A stretch of DNA of 64,000 nucleotides, taken from Neoscytalidium dimidiatum. Lineage: Eukaryota; Ascomycota; Dothideomycetes; Botryosphaeriales; Botryosphaeriaceae. Below are positions 12,338 to 23,817 of this stretch, one piece after another (positions within the stretch are counted from its first letter, which is position 1; each line of letters opens with the position of its first letter). The stretch spans positions 3,038,001 to 3,102,000 of the forward strand of contig CM074703.1 in the NCBI GenBank assembly GCA_037367355.1, written 5' to 3'. Below the pieces are notes generated by a model. The model did no database searches. It was not told where the DNA came from and saw nothing but the letters and a program-made list of their open reading frames with translations. A program made the position numbers and the translations under genes.

Positions 12338-13417
12338 TCAAGCCAGCTTGGCCGTCTCCACAGTCTGCACAACGCTCTCCTCCAGCGTCGTCCATCCCTT
12401 CCCTCCCATGTCTCTCAACAGTTCAGCACCCCTCTCATTCGGCACCTTTGTCACACTCTCTCCCTCACTCGGATCCTCTTCATCAAAAGTCTTTTGCGGC
12501 CACTTTTTTCTCATGATCTTCAGCACCTTATTCCACGTGAACGGCTCCCCAAACGCATAGATCCGCTCGTTCACCACATCTGCCCTCACCGCCGCAGCAA
12601 CGTGCAGCCTCCCCAAATCCGCCGCATCGACATGCCACTGCGGCTTGATGAACGCCCGCGCCATCTTCGCGCCCTCCCCACCGCCCCAGATCCCCGCCAG
12701 AAACCCAACCGTCGTCGGCAACCCCTGCTTCTCGACGTCCAGCACGCGCCCGAAGACGCTGTCCACCAGCAGCACCGACGCGCGGAACGGCGGCCTCTCC
12801 TCCTCGACGAACCTCCTCGCCGCCCGATCCTTGGCCACGAACGCGGCCATCAGGATCGCCAGCCCGCGCGCGCCGTCGTCCTCCCACGCCCCCGCGTACG
12901 CCGCGCGCACCGCCTCCTCGTTGAACGTGGCCGCCGTCAGCGCGCGCGGGTCGTCCGCGCGCGGCGTGAAGGCCGACCACGCGGACCCGGTCAGCACGAA
13001 GCTCTTGACGCCGGAAGGTTTCGTCGTCGTCGCCGCCGCCGCCGCGGCGCGCATGGGCGCGAGCACGGTCTCGACGGCGCGGGCGATGAAGGGCTCCGGC
13101 TGCGTCTGCCCGAAGGCCATGGCCGACGTGGTCAGGATGACGGAGGCGATGTCGTGCGTCGCGAAGAGCGACGCGTAGGCGGCTTCGTATTGGAGGTCCT
13201 GCAGCTCGGCGAGCGTGAAGGCGCCGCGGTGGGGGCTGCCCGCGGCGCGGTCGGAGAAGAAGGTGGAGAGCCAGGCGCAGCGCGTGGTCGAGCGGACGGT
13301 GCCGACGACGTTGTAGCCGAGGGCGAGGAACTCTTCGGCGATGTTGGCGGCGATGAGGCCGTTGGCACCCGTTATGAGGACGGTGGAACCTGGGGGGATA
13401 TCGACATTTTTCTGCAT
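12338..13417 (-). CDS. Extended SDR family NAD(P)-binding reductase-like protein
   Basis: Single exon, 359 aa, related to fungal aldehyde/ketone reductases of the GRE2/dihydroflavonol-reductase type. The Rossmann nucleotide-binding motif TGANGLIA lies at residues 16-23, followed by the helix and GYNVVGTVRS, where the Arg favours NADPH. The active-site Ser region is VLTGSAWSAF (141-150). Where the family has YxxxK, this protein reads AFVAK (192-196): the Lys is present but the Tyr position is Ala. The C-terminal half (VDSVFGRVLD, WHVDAADLGRLHVAA) fits the substrate domain. The central part is very GC-rich and Ala-rich. Substrate unknown. It may be catalytically impaired or use another base. 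Confidence 0.8.
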   Translation of the reverse strand: MQKNVDIPPGSTVLITGANGLIAANIAEEFLALGYNVVGTVRSTTRCAWLSTFFSDRAAGSPHRGAFTLAELQDLQYEAAYASLFATHDIASVILTTSAMAFGQTQPEPFIARAVETVLAPMRAAAAAATTTKPSGVKSFVLTGSAWSAFTPRADDPRALTAATFNEEAVRAAYAGAWEDDGARGLAILMAAFVAKDRAARRFVEEERPPFRASVLLVDSVFGRVLDVEKQGLPTTVGFLAGIWGGGEGAKMARAFIKPQWHVDAADLGRLHVAAAVRADVVNERIYAFGEPFTWNKVLKIMRKKWPQKTFDEEDPSEGESVTKVPNERGAELLRDMGGKGWTTLEESVVQTVETAKLA

Positions 13418-14596
13418 GGTGGAAGTGGCTTCAGTGTGGGGTGGTAGTGGTGTGGGGATCCGAATGTTGGGGATAGCTCGAAGTCAGGAACGGTGCAGAA
13501 CGCCCTTACTTTATAAATTGGTCTGTAACTGCATGTTCTGCCAGTTTATTACGAGACGGATCGTGGCCAAATGTATGCAGTGAGATCTTGAGGGGCTGCT
13601 GCATTCTTGTTCAGTGCTTGAGCTTGTAAGCACTAGCCCCAGTCAGAGTTACGACAAAGGCATGCGGACGAACGACTCTGGCTGTTCGAGGAGCGAAGAA
13701 TTTCGGTGATTAAATTTTGGATTCCTAATATCACCGGAAAGCGCTAAAGGCCGAGATTTCGAGCGTTACGATCTTGAATATGTCAGCTCACATGGCACCA
13801 AAAAGGCGAGGGGCGGAGATGCGATGGTCGTTCAAGCTTACTTTGCTTATCAATCGTCGGACGCGAAAGGTTTGCGAGGCCGAATTTCTAAAATGCACGG
13901 CACAATTATGTTTTTTTTTCTCCTGGAGATTCTTGCGGCGACATAGTTTAAAGCTAAAGCTTAGTCATATCAGGCTCAGGAAGGGCGCTGCGCGCTCACC
14001 AATTCTCAATCTGAACTTTAAATTGGAGCACTCGCTTTATCTCGACCAAAGAAAAAACCAGTTAAAAGGGGGGTACAAAAGACAGATTGGCCCGCAGCGG
14101 ACAGATGAACCAATTATGATCCATCCTGGAAATGGAAATCATTTGCCGGATACTAACGGTAATTGTTGTAGAGAAAAAAGAAAAACATTTTTCACCAGTA
14201 GTCGACCGTGACGTTGTTCAGCACTGTGACAGACTCGTTTCAGCTTGTATAGCCTTACCTGAGGGAATTTTGAGCTCTATACATGGGTCAACTGCAATAC
14301 TCACTTCACGGTGGCTATTGCTCTCGCTGGAGTTTGCGCTGATTGGCTCTTATCAAGACCGTCGATAAACTGGAACAAATGAATGGCTGTCGAACGTCCA
14401 CTCTCCGATAGCTGTGCGACCACATTGGCTGCTTGCTGTCCACGGCGAATATCTGCATTTATCAATGTACCATAAAGCTGGCTCAAGGCTGCCTCAGCCA
14501 CGAGCTCCTGTCAAAGTTTCATCCTGATTTTCCTTTGATCTTTGACTATCGCCAAGGCTGAATTTAAAACGTGTAGTCTTTCCCTTTCGCTTAAGT
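13418..14596. other. AT-richer spacer, no supported gene
   Basis: Lower GC than neighbouring genes, with scattered short frames. A basic 145-codon frame at 13774-14211 has no domain and poor codon bias. No RNA gene recognised. Confidence 0.5.
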
Positions 14597-14927
14597 ATGG
14601 ACTCAGAAGACCTGTATTTTGCGAGTGAGAGCTGCACCTGGATCGCTGAAAAATCAGACGCATATGTGAAAAACACTCATCCTGAAGCTGATCCCAACAT
14701 TTCCGGAATTGGTGTAAGTGTCATACTTTACAGATCCATAGCGACAGCTCAACCTAAGTCTACAGGTGCTTTTAGCTTTTCTTATCTCTGCCTATCTGGC
14801 ACTTACTCTCACCGCCGTTACCTATATAACTGGACTGGTCCCTGACAGGCTCCTGAACGATCTTGGTAGAATACTGCTTCGGGATCAGATCAACACAGCA
14901 AGGATATCGACGGACCAGAAACCCTGA
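14597..14927 (+). pseudogene. N-terminal remnant of fungal GIGV-motif membrane protein
   Basis: Two exons, 14597-14713 and 14766-14927, separated by a 52-nt intron (donor GTAAGT, acceptor CTACAG), encode 92 aa. The product begins MDSEDLYFASESCTW, then HPEADPNISGIG precisely at the splice, then the hydrophobic segment VLLAFLISAYLALTLTAVTY and VPDRLLNDLGR. From memory, the motif DPDIxGIGV followed by one membrane helix opens a widespread family of multi-pass fungal membrane proteins of unknown function. Here the frame stops after ~50 residues of exon 2, and I find no further transmembrane exons downstream. It is therefore a truncated copy or a small one-helix membrane protein. The splice site falls where the conserved GIGV motif is rejoined, which supports the model. 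Confidence 0.55.
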
Positions 14928-15804
14928 CCCGAGCTGACCACTGCTCGCTCGAGAACAACCGAGCAAGGCAAGTGCCGTATCCCGTTCTGTTACACATATT
15001 TGCTGAGCTCCGCTTAATTCAAATAATGTCGGCCATCACGAAGGCGTTTCCCCTGGCCTTGCGTAGCGAGCGCAGAAAACACCCGCTCTTCCCACATCCA
15101 CCGACCTATAAAACGGCGCAGCCTCACAGACCCTCATCCAACAGCAGCAACGGCGGTGACGGTAGGAGAGACACGCAACCATAACGTCCTTGCACTCTTG
15201 CTCCGCCTCCGTTGCTCCTCAACTGGCTCGCACAACAATCGTCCCCTTCGCCGGCCGGGCTTCTGCTCGCTTCGCCCAAGCAAATCCAACAGGAGAAAAC
15301 AGACGATGAAGGGAGATGCCACCGATCGCCATCAATCTCTCGATGCTGACCTTCATCACCTCCTCTGGTTGGTGGGAACTCCTGGCGTAACTTCTCTGGC
15401 GTGCGGAGAGGAGCGGAATTGTCTACGTCGTGCCAGCGTAGGGGAATTCCAGCAAGGCAAGACGAGTGATGTCTGTGTACGCAGGTGAGTCTGGGCTCGC
15501 AGAGAGGCCTTAACTGACAGTGTGTCAGGAAGCCTTGAGGACTTGGTGTTCCTCACTTCTTTAAATACGATGGGTACGAGCTCAAAAGAAGATAACCCGC
15601 TGCAGTAAGTGGCCCAAATGGCCGCAGTAGTCACGAGAATCTCTCCAGCACTGCATGTGTTCACGTAATAACGCTGCTCTATTTTCCTCCACGAGCACGA
15701 ACACTAAGAGCATCACCATATCCATGATGAACACACAAGGTGGAAAAAAAAAAAGATACAATCCCTTCGACCAAGAAAAGAAGAACCATCACCTTCTCCC
15801 ACAC
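14928..15804. other. Spacer, no supported gene
   Basis: Short frames only. Follows the truncated membrane-protein remnant and ends at the 3' end of the patatin-like gene. An A-rich run lies near 15740. Confidence 0.5.
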
Positions 15805-17770
15805 TCACCCATCTCCTCCAAAACTACTCGCCCTAACCCTCCTTCCCGCATCCACCATACCAGACCCAACATACCCACCCACGCCCCTCTCCCCGATCTT
15901 CCTCCCACCGATACCGCCTCCACCGCCACCCGCCCCGTTGACCTGTAAATCCAACGGCTTCCTCCTCCGCACAACCTGATACCCGCGATCCAACTCGACC
16001 TCGATCGCGCACCTCACTTTCAGCGCGCCGACGGCCGGCCACACGCTGCGCTCGCCCCGCAGGATCCAGTACTCCAAGCTCTCCCTGGTTGGGTACTCCA
16101 GCAGGCGCCAGAAATCGCGCGCCGTCAGCTCCGGCACGAGCGTCAGACTCGCGCCCGGCACGTTCTCGTCGAGCAGGAAGCGGCGCACGCCGGCCGGCAG
16201 CAGGCCCAGCGAGTCGAGCTGGTTAAGCCGATGCTGGACCTCGAGCACCACGAGCCGCAGGATCGGCATGCTGAACCGCCACTTGCCGTCCTGGCGCGGG
16301 TTCGGGTGGTGCAGGTCCGAGCGCAGGAAGGGCGCCAGGTAGGGGCGTGCCTGCGAGACGATGAAGTGGTTGACGTTGAACAGCTCCGCGATGCGGTTGA
16401 GCGGCGATTCGCGGTCGTTGGCCGCCTGCGAGTAGTGCGCGTGCGTCCAGGGGCGGAAGGTGGCTTCTTGGGCGGACGCCCACGGGATGATGTGGCCGTT
16501 TTCATCTTTGCAGAGGAGGACGACCGGGTGTGCGGCGGTGGAGGAGGAGGCGTTGGAGGCGATGGCCGCGGACCAGATGAGCTGATTGGGGAGTTCAGTA
16601 TTCATGTAATCAGCGGTGGAAGTTTGAGAGAGATACTTACGACGTTTGGAGCAGTTAGGTAGTTCAACAGGTTTGGCACTCCGCCGCTGGTGGTAGAAAC
16701 CGTGATGTTCAGAACCCGCTTCGTCTTCGCATAGGCCTCTTCGAACGTCAGGTCGCCCACATTCACCCTCACGCACTCCTCCAGCGCCTGAGCATCCAGC
16801 AAGTAACCTTCACGAATAAGACGGATCAGGCGCCTCAGCAGCGTGGCTCCCCACCAGCTACCCTCCTGAAGGTACGCATCCCACACGTCCTGCTTCTCGC
16901 TATCACCTTCCTTGTTCCTTGCGAACGCCGTCACATCGATCCCATCTCCGGACAAGAACTCTAAAATCTCATCTTCAGTATGCACGCCCACTAGCGCAGC
17001 AATCAACGCGCCCGTCGCCGTCCCCGCAACAATGCGTGGCAACAGACCCCGCAGATGGAGGGCCTTGACGACACCCAAGTGGCACAAGCCAAAGATGGCT
17101 CCACCCTGCAGGACCAGCGCACTTCTCCCGAATGCCTGACGGGTATCGTGCAGCACGTCGAGCTTCGCCTGGTTGGTCAGGCCGGACTCGTGGTTGCCAG
17201 GCGTGGTCGGGTAGGTGGTGACATACTCGATGGCGAGTGCCACCTGAGTGATGTAATCCTCGATCAGCAGCTTCGTGCCCGCGTACGCGCGGTTGAACAG
17301 CCGCGGCGCCGTGATGTTGCCCAAGTTGCGCACCAGCCCCGACCGCAGCAGGTTCACCAAGCCCAGGATGTCATCCTCCTCTCGCACCTCGATGATGGCC
17401 TGTAGCCGCTCGTAGATGAGGCGGTAGTCGTAGTACTTGCTGGTAGGGTTTTGACGCCTAATGAATTGCCACGAGGGAAAATAAGCTTTTGCCGCGGTTT
17501 TTGACAACACATCAACCGCTTTCCGGGATGATTGCGGGAAGGAAATAAGCTCCGAGGCAAAGAAGGGAAGCGGGAAGGGTAAAAAAAAAAAATAAGGAAA
17601 TGGGATAAGGGTTGAATTTACCATAAGTCGTATCCCAGCACTTCGTCAAGCTGATACGCGGAGGCTTCCCATTCCTCGAATATCCGTGCATCCGCGAGGG
17701 TTTCGAGCAAGGCATCGCGTGGCGACTTCTTCGACCACCAGGCATACAGGCGCTTCACGACATTAGCCAT
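15805..17770 (-). CDS. DUF3336/patatin-like protein, probable pseudo-lipase
   Basis: Three exons: 17622-17770, 16641-17457 and 15805-16581 (introns 164 and 59 nt), 580 aa. Exon joins restore DLWRQNPTSKYYDYR and YLTAPNVLIWSAA, both family-like. Residues ~1-160 match the DUF3336 triacylglycerol lipase N-terminal region. The patatin domain starts LVLQGGAIFGLCHLGVVKAL. In Tgl3/4/5-type lipases the nucleophile sits in GxSxG and the dyad Asp in a DG[AGS] loop. Here the elbow reads GTATG (195-199), with Ala where Ser is expected, and the region before LFNVNHFIVSQ reads YSQAANDRESPLNR, with no Asp-Gly. The fold is probably kept, so a lipid-droplet or membrane role without hydrolysis is possible. A poly-Gly stretch lies near the C-terminus. 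Confidence 0.87.
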
Positions 17771-18708
17771 GCCCTAGTGGCAGGCGGGTGGGACAAGGAT
17801 GGAACGATGCAACGATGCAACGGCAAGGTGGTCTAGGAGGGCGGGTTTCGGCGGAGGCAACAAGCAAGAGCGAGTGGATGTGGGGCGCATGAGACACAAG
17901 GACGATGACGACAACGCACCAGCTGCCAGAAGAAGGCGACCTCCAGGAAGACACGAAAGACGGACTTGAGGAGGCGGAAGAGAGCCGTGTGCGGATGCGG
18001 GCGAGATTGGTGTGTGCTGGACTGGATTTGTTGGAGCTGCTTTTGCTGCAGCTGCGACATGGCAGGCTTATTTGCTGCTCTCGAGCTATACGTCTTGGGC
18101 GATTAGCGCATGATTGCTCGGCATTCGGACGCTTTGCGCATGCCTCAGGCCGTGCTGGGTCGGTTGGAGGGCTGAGACATCGGCTGATGAGGGCGGATGA
18201 ACACGTTGTGGGGTGTGATAGCACGAATAGCCCGAGGTGAAAAGTGGTGAGAGCTGGGTTCAACGCGCGCGGTCCGGCGTCACTTTCACATGCCAGAGGA
18301 AATGAGGGCGGAGAACGAGTCGTGCTGATCAGGGGAGCTGGATCAACCATTCCTCCGCCGCCGCCGCGGCACAGCAGGGCAGCACGGCAGCACGGCAGCA
18401 GGACCACAGCACGGAGGCCGGCCCGCGTTGTCTTGTTTGCCGCATCGGGCAACAGTGTCCCGGTATGCCCAAAGCAGTAATGGAAATGACAGACGTTCGA
18501 CGCTGATTCACTTGCTGCCGCCTGCGACCGCCTGCAGCTCTGCTATCCCACTTCCAGCAAACACGTAACACGCTGTCCATCAGGCACCCAGCCCGCCCGT
18601 CCAAGCTACCGTGGTTCGCGCACATACTTAGCACACCTACTCTGTACAGACTCCATTTCCCAGGCCAAACACCCCCACAACGCCCAGCCCGTCCTGCCAA
18701 ACATACTA
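17771..18708. other. Spacer upstream of patatin-like gene
   Basis: Promoter and 5' flank of the patatin-like gene plus the 3' flank of the Zn2Cys6 gene. A minus-strand open frame (17763-18452) is Cys/Arg/Pro-rich low-complexity sequence and is not accepted as a gene. Confidence 0.5.
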
Positions 18709-21252
18709 TCAAAACAATTCCCTTAATATCTTTGCAAGTTCGTCGTCGTGCCCGAACACGCTGTTCACAATCTCCGCTCCAGCTTGCGGTCCTCCCTCAC
18801 CACCACTGGCCGAAATGAGATATCCATTCTGCGGCGCGAAACCCGTGCTGGCCGAGAAACCACCAGCTGCTTCGAATAGACTCGTCAGGTCATTGGCCAT
18901 TCCATTGGGGCTCTCGCTGGTGCTGCCAGCTCCAGTCGCGCCCGACGCTGCACCTTGGACCTGTCCATTCGTCGTCCGACTGCTGCCACTATTTCCAAAG
19001 AGGAAATCCTCGTCGACTGTATGGCCAGCTAAGCCAGCCATGGCTACCGCAGCCGAAGAGTGCGGATCAGAGGCGTCGACAGCGGCGTGGTTGCCGCCGC
19101 GTAGGTTGAGCCCAAGCTTGGGCCCGACTTCTTTGAGAATCTTGATTGTCCGCCATAGCCGCTTGCTGACGTACGAGTTCGCCGACAGCCCACGGACTAA
19201 TTCTAAAGCCATGTAAAACTCGTCCCTGCAACATTCGCTGAAGTGCGCTGGAGCATGGGAAACTGCAAGTAGGAGGACGGCCAGAGCAGAGATCAAGAAG
19301 TAATTGAACATGACCTGGTGGCTGCGGTAGATGTCGGTTGTTTGGTTTGTATGCGTGAGTACGTTGATGGTGTCTTTCGCGACGTCCACCACTGTTTGCG
19401 CTGCCGTCATGTCTTCCATAATGGACGACGTAGTGTGCAGAACCGGGCGGTATATGAGGATGCGCATTTGATTGGCCCGCAGGTAGAGCAAAATTCGGAA
19501 GCGGTGTATGCTACGGGTGACGGGCTGCTGTTCCTGCGAGGTATTGGATGACGGATGCAGGTACTTGAGCGCCGGAGGTATCGAGCGATGCCATTGTATG
19601 ATCTGGTAATCGAGGTACCCGATCTCCTCTTTGCTTATTGGAGCGTTGTCACTGCTCGCCACTGATTTCCACACCCGGGATCCAATGTTGCTGTAAGTGA
19701 CCATGCAATTTAGATAGGGTGTGGTGTCGTCCTGCAACCGAGTCAGTTGATTGAGCCTAATCATAACGATCGTTTGCAAGACCCACCGGCTTCGGCACAT
19801 TGGGGTCGATATCCATATCTTCAAATGCGAATGGCATCCCAGTGCCGAAGGACCACCTCCGGTCAAGCACATACACCGACCAGAATAGTCTGATTGCTGC
19901 ACCGCGCTCCTCCTCTTCCGAAAAGATTGTGTTGTACGTCTCGCGCCGGTGAAGCCCGAGTTCCATGCACAGGCGCGCCGCGAGACCGATGATGCGCCAA
20001 GCCATATCCTCTTCATCTCGGTGGAAATGATACATGGCCTAAGCAAATTAGAGCTGGAGGGTCGGAATATGAAACGACGACTTACGGAGAGTGTCAACAT
20101 CTTGATGCCCCGCGTGTTCACCGGTGCCAGCAATACCGCCTCGATATTGGCCCGAATGCTCTGGAACATGGCCGTTCCAAGTTCGCTCTTGCCACTGCCC
20201 TCCAGGATCAAAGCAGTGGCCAACACAAGTTTCAAGATGATGGTTTGGTCGTCGCTAATGGAATCAGCACCCGGGAACGACACCTCTACTAGCCGCGTCC
20301 GGTGCGCTGCCTCCATGAAGGTGTACAGCAAGGTGGCATGTCGAATAGTAGCCTCAATGTCCAGCACCGGGTACATCAAGCCCATTTCCTCGTTCCAGAC
20401 ATGACATAACCTAATTGCCTCGTCCTTGTTGATCGCCCACATCGGATCCTTCGTTATGTGCAGCACGGGCTTTTCGACGTGTTGGCTTGGCGGCGGCGCG
20501 GGCGGCGGCATACGAGGGCTATCCAGCGGAGTGGCATCCTGGGTGAATGCGCCCTCGTCGGCGTTATCATCGGTCGCAGTTATGCCTATGGACTGTAGGT
20601 TGGCCTTTGCGACGCCAAGATTAAAGGCATTGCTCGTTGGGCCGTGGAACCGAGGGTGCTTCGCTGGCTGTTGTTGCTTTGCGCGACCATTGGGAGCTTG
20701 TCCCTGGGCTGGAGTCTGGGAAACAGACTGCGCGTACTGATTATCAGGGAAGGGCGAGGTGGAGGTGCCCAGCAGATTGGAGTCGACGTGGTTGCGGAGG
20801 CTGTTCAGGTTGTTGAAGAGTGTGTCGACCTGGTCCTGCAGCGCCTGGATATGCGCGTCCATACGCTTGAACTCCCTGTGGACAACCGGTCAGCAGCGCA
20901 GTGCAAGAAAGGGCCAGGGTGACGTACTCGGAGTCCTTGAAGTTGTTGCAGCAGTTGGGCGCATACAGACATTCTAGCTGTAGGTTGCCGCAGCGCTGGC
21001 ACGGCGTCTGGCCATTGCACTTGATCTTGCGCCTGCAAGCGGGTCAGCGCTCATGCGGCAGGTGGCGGAATGCAGGCGGGCGTACCTCTTGCACTCATTG
21101 CAGGCGATGGAGATGTAGCGGTTCCGCTTGGCCCGCTGCTGGACAGGCGGCGCGTCAGAGCCGTCGGGATTCTTCCGCTTGCTGCCCGCGCTCGCGTCGG
21201 GGGTGCTGCCCTCGTGGTTGGGGCTCGCGCTCTGGGCGCCGTTGGTGCTCAT
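18709..21252 (-). CDS. Zn(II)2Cys6 fungal-specific transcription factor
   Basis: Nuclear DNA-binding regulator of unknown target. Five exons: 21086-21252, 20928-21032, 20086-20875, 19787-20038 and 18709-19731, giving 778 aa; every junction keeps frame. The zinc cluster spans residues 51-77 with exact spacing CX2CX6CX5CX2CX6C (CNECKRRKIKCNGQTPCQRC then GNLQLEC) and is itself split by intron 1. A short linker and a heptad-like coiled coil (MDAHIQALQDQVDTLFNNL) follow, as expected for dimerisation. The middle homology region includes AMYHFHRDEEDMAWRIIGLA and RLFWSVYVLDRRWSFGTGMP. The C-terminus is Gly/Ser-rich. The adjacent FAD monooxygenase and patatin-like genes are on the same strand, but nothing in the sequence proves regulation of them. 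Confidence 0.93.
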
Positions 21253-21675
21253 GCTGTCGCTAGATATCTGCGGAGTGGTGCGGAAGTGAGACAGACGGCG
21301 ACACGCGAGAGAGGTCGGCGTGGAGCGCGCCGAGCGATGGGCGCGTGCGTGTCTGGGAGAGTCTTGCTTGATTATGGCTGCTGCGACTCGCGCCGATCGC
21401 AGCGTGGGGAAAGCGGAGACCCTCCGCCATCGATCCGTCCCCTCCTCACCTCAACTCTTCCTCTTCCCGAGGCCATGCTAGCGCCAATTCTGGCCAATCA
21501 TCAAGTCCACAATTACCTACTATCCATCCATCAAATGTGATCTCGAGTAAAATTCTTGCGGCTCTCATCGAGTCTTCTGTTGTAGATTGAAAAGCTAAAG
21601 AGCTACGCTTGTCTCGAACGGACGGAATCTCGCACTGATATCCCATTCAAAGATCCAACTAGGGTGGTAAACTCG
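21253..21675. other. Spacer between transcription factor and FAD monooxygenase genes
   Basis: 5' flank of the Zn2Cys6 gene and 3' flank of the monooxygenase gene, both on the minus strand. No gene seen. Confidence 0.5.
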
Positions 21676-23613
21676 TTACAACATCTGCCTCACCGCTCTA
21701 AGAAATTCAATGCCCCTGTCTACTCCAAGGGCAACCAGCCGCCTGAAATCAACGCCCAGATCTGCTAGTCGGAGTCTTCCTTGACCGATCTTCAACAGAC
21801 CAATCAAGAACAACACAAAAGCAAATGCCCGCAAGATTCTCTGCAGGTACAGCTTGGCCAGACCCTTCCTCGTATATCTGATATTCCAGTCCGACCACTT
21901 CGGGAACATGCACTTCAGCGTGAACCATATCTGCGAATACCTGTCATTGCGTCAGTTCATCAACACTAAACTTATCTGCAGCAAGCAGCGAACTTACGGA
22001 TACGTTGTCGAGTTCCATCCCGTTTTCCTGTCGAAATACCAGCTGTGGCAGCCACCGCTGCTCCATACCGTATCCTTCAGACTTCTTTGAATATCTCTGG
22101 TGTAGTCCTCCTCAGCCTCTTTCTTCACCTCGACCACCTCGGCGTCACCTTGCAGCAGAGGCTTTATGAACTTCAAAGCGTAGTTCACCATATTCTCTGT
22201 TGCCAAAATGACGCTACTGTGTCCCGTTGCGGTATTTGGCCCAAACACGATGAAGAAGTTCGGGAAGCCATCCATAGCCGTGCCCTGGTACGCCTGCGGT
22301 CCGCCACGCTGCTCCATCACCTCGACTAAATCCTGGCCATCGCGACCAATGACAGTCAACGGGTGTAGCCACCTCGTAGTGTCGAACCCATTAGCCAGAA
22401 CGATGACGTCTGCCGGGATGGTCCGCTCCGGGTCTTCTTTCTCGGAGTTCTTGGGATAGCTGCGGCCAGGCCCGAGAGTGACACTGTTCTCATGGACGGC
22501 AGTAAGAGGCTGCGTGGTCAGCTCTATACGCTGATCTTGCAGAGCAGGGAACCAATGAGCGTCGAAGATGCGGCGCTTGCATCCCACACCGTAGTCTGGA
22601 GTGAGCATCTCGTGGTACTTTTCTGGAACCGTCTTCTTCATATGCTTCAGGAGGGCCTCTTCGACCTTCTTCCGCTCCTTCTCATTCCACTCCCCGTCCT
22701 GAAACAACCGGAAGTCATACTCAGCACCGGCTGCAACGAGCATCCGCATCCCCCAGCTGAAGCCTGGAAGGTAAGTGTTCAGCGTCGGGCTCCACCTCTG
22801 CCACCACTCCTCACCGCCGGGCGGCTCCTGCCTAGGAACGACCCACGGCGGCGACCGCATCACCTGCGTCACCTTCTTCGCGCCCAGCTCCTTCGCCAGC
22901 TTCGGCACGAACTGCGCCGCGCTGCACCCCGTCCCCATCACGACGACCTCCTTGCCCCCGAAATCGACGTCCCGCTCCCACCGCGCCGAATGGAAGATCC
23001 TCCCCGCGAACCTCTCCCTCCCGGGAACCTCGTCCGGCCAGCCCCTCGGCTCGACCAAGCCCCCGACGGCACTAACCACCACCCTCGCCCGCACGGCCTC
23101 CTTCCTCACCACCACCGCCGCCTCCCCCTTCTCCCTCAACAACGCCTCCCTCTCCTTCGACCCCAGGTCCCCGACCCCGGGCAGCAGGTGCCACAGCTCC
23201 ACCTCCCAGTACCCGCCCCCTCCGCCCGCCCCCGCCGCCTCCACCCACCGACACCGCTTGACCTCGCAATCGCAGACCACCTTGTCCGCGACGCCCCGCT
23301 CCCCGCACACGCCCTCCAGGTACTCCACGATCTCCTCGCCCGGCGGGTGGAACGCGCGCCAGCGGCTCCGGCGCGCGAACGAGAAGGAGTAGAACGGCAC
23401 GGGCACGTCGCACGCCACGCCCGGGTAGCGGTTGATCCACCACGTGCCCCCGACCCCGGACTGCCGCTCGACCAGCCGGAACTGGTCGAAGCCGCGCAGG
23501 GCCGTCTTCAGGCGGCAGGCGGTCGCGATGCCGGACTCGCCCGCGCCGATGATGAGGACGGGGATGTAGCTGTTGGGGAGGGGGTTTGTTAGAAAGGGGA
23601 GGAGGGGGAGAGA

Positions 23614-23687
<74 letters not shown>

Positions 23688-23817
23688 GGTATATGCGATT
23701 AAGGGGTCATTATGTGGAGTAGAGCGTAGGAGGAGGTAGGGAGCGGACGTACGTATAGGCATCGGGGCCGTAGCCGCCGACGTGGTGGATTGTCTCGCGT
23801 GGGTCGGCTTTGGGCAT
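21676..23817 (-). CDS. Baeyer-Villiger-type FAD/NADPH monooxygenase
   Basis: Flavin-dependent monooxygenase that probably inserts oxygen into ketones or oxidises related small molecules. Three exons: 23753-23817, 21998-23569 and 21676-21940, 633 aa; the junctions rebuild DAYTYIPVLIIGAGESG and TTYPYSQIWFTLK. FAD-binding GAGESG is at residues 30-35. The type I BVMO fingerprint FxGxxxHxxxW is present as FAGRIFHSARW near residue 208; the family's last P/D is Glu here. The NADPH Rossmann motif GTGCSA is near 233. A hydrophobic helix (LRAFAFVLFLIGLL) near the C-terminus suggests membrane attachment. Intron 1 contains a long GA microsatellite. Substrate cannot be told from sequence, and I see no biosynthetic cluster around it. 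Confidence 0.92.
23612..23684. repeat. (GA)n microsatellite in intron 1 of the monooxygenase gene
   Basis: More than 25 GA units almost without interruption, read directly. It lies within the 183-nt first intron and appears as a CT tract in the transcript, close to the 3' splice site. Confidence 0.95.

Noticed and set aside
12494..13447. 317-codon plus-strand open frame opposite the SDR gene
   Set aside because: Arg/Gly-rich antisense frame caused by the GC-rich SDR sequence.
13774..14211. 145-codon basic open frame
   Set aside because: No domain, poor codon bias, high Lys/Arg from AT-rich DNA; not supported as a gene.
17763..18452. 229-codon minus-strand frame upstream of the patatin-like gene
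   Set aside because: Low-complexity Cys/Ser/Pro/Arg-rich sequence in the promoter region, overlapped by frames of equal quality.
22492..23592. 366-codon plus-strand open frame opposite the FAD monooxygenase
   Set aside because: Pro/His/Arg-rich antisense frame over a well-supported gene with clear motifs.
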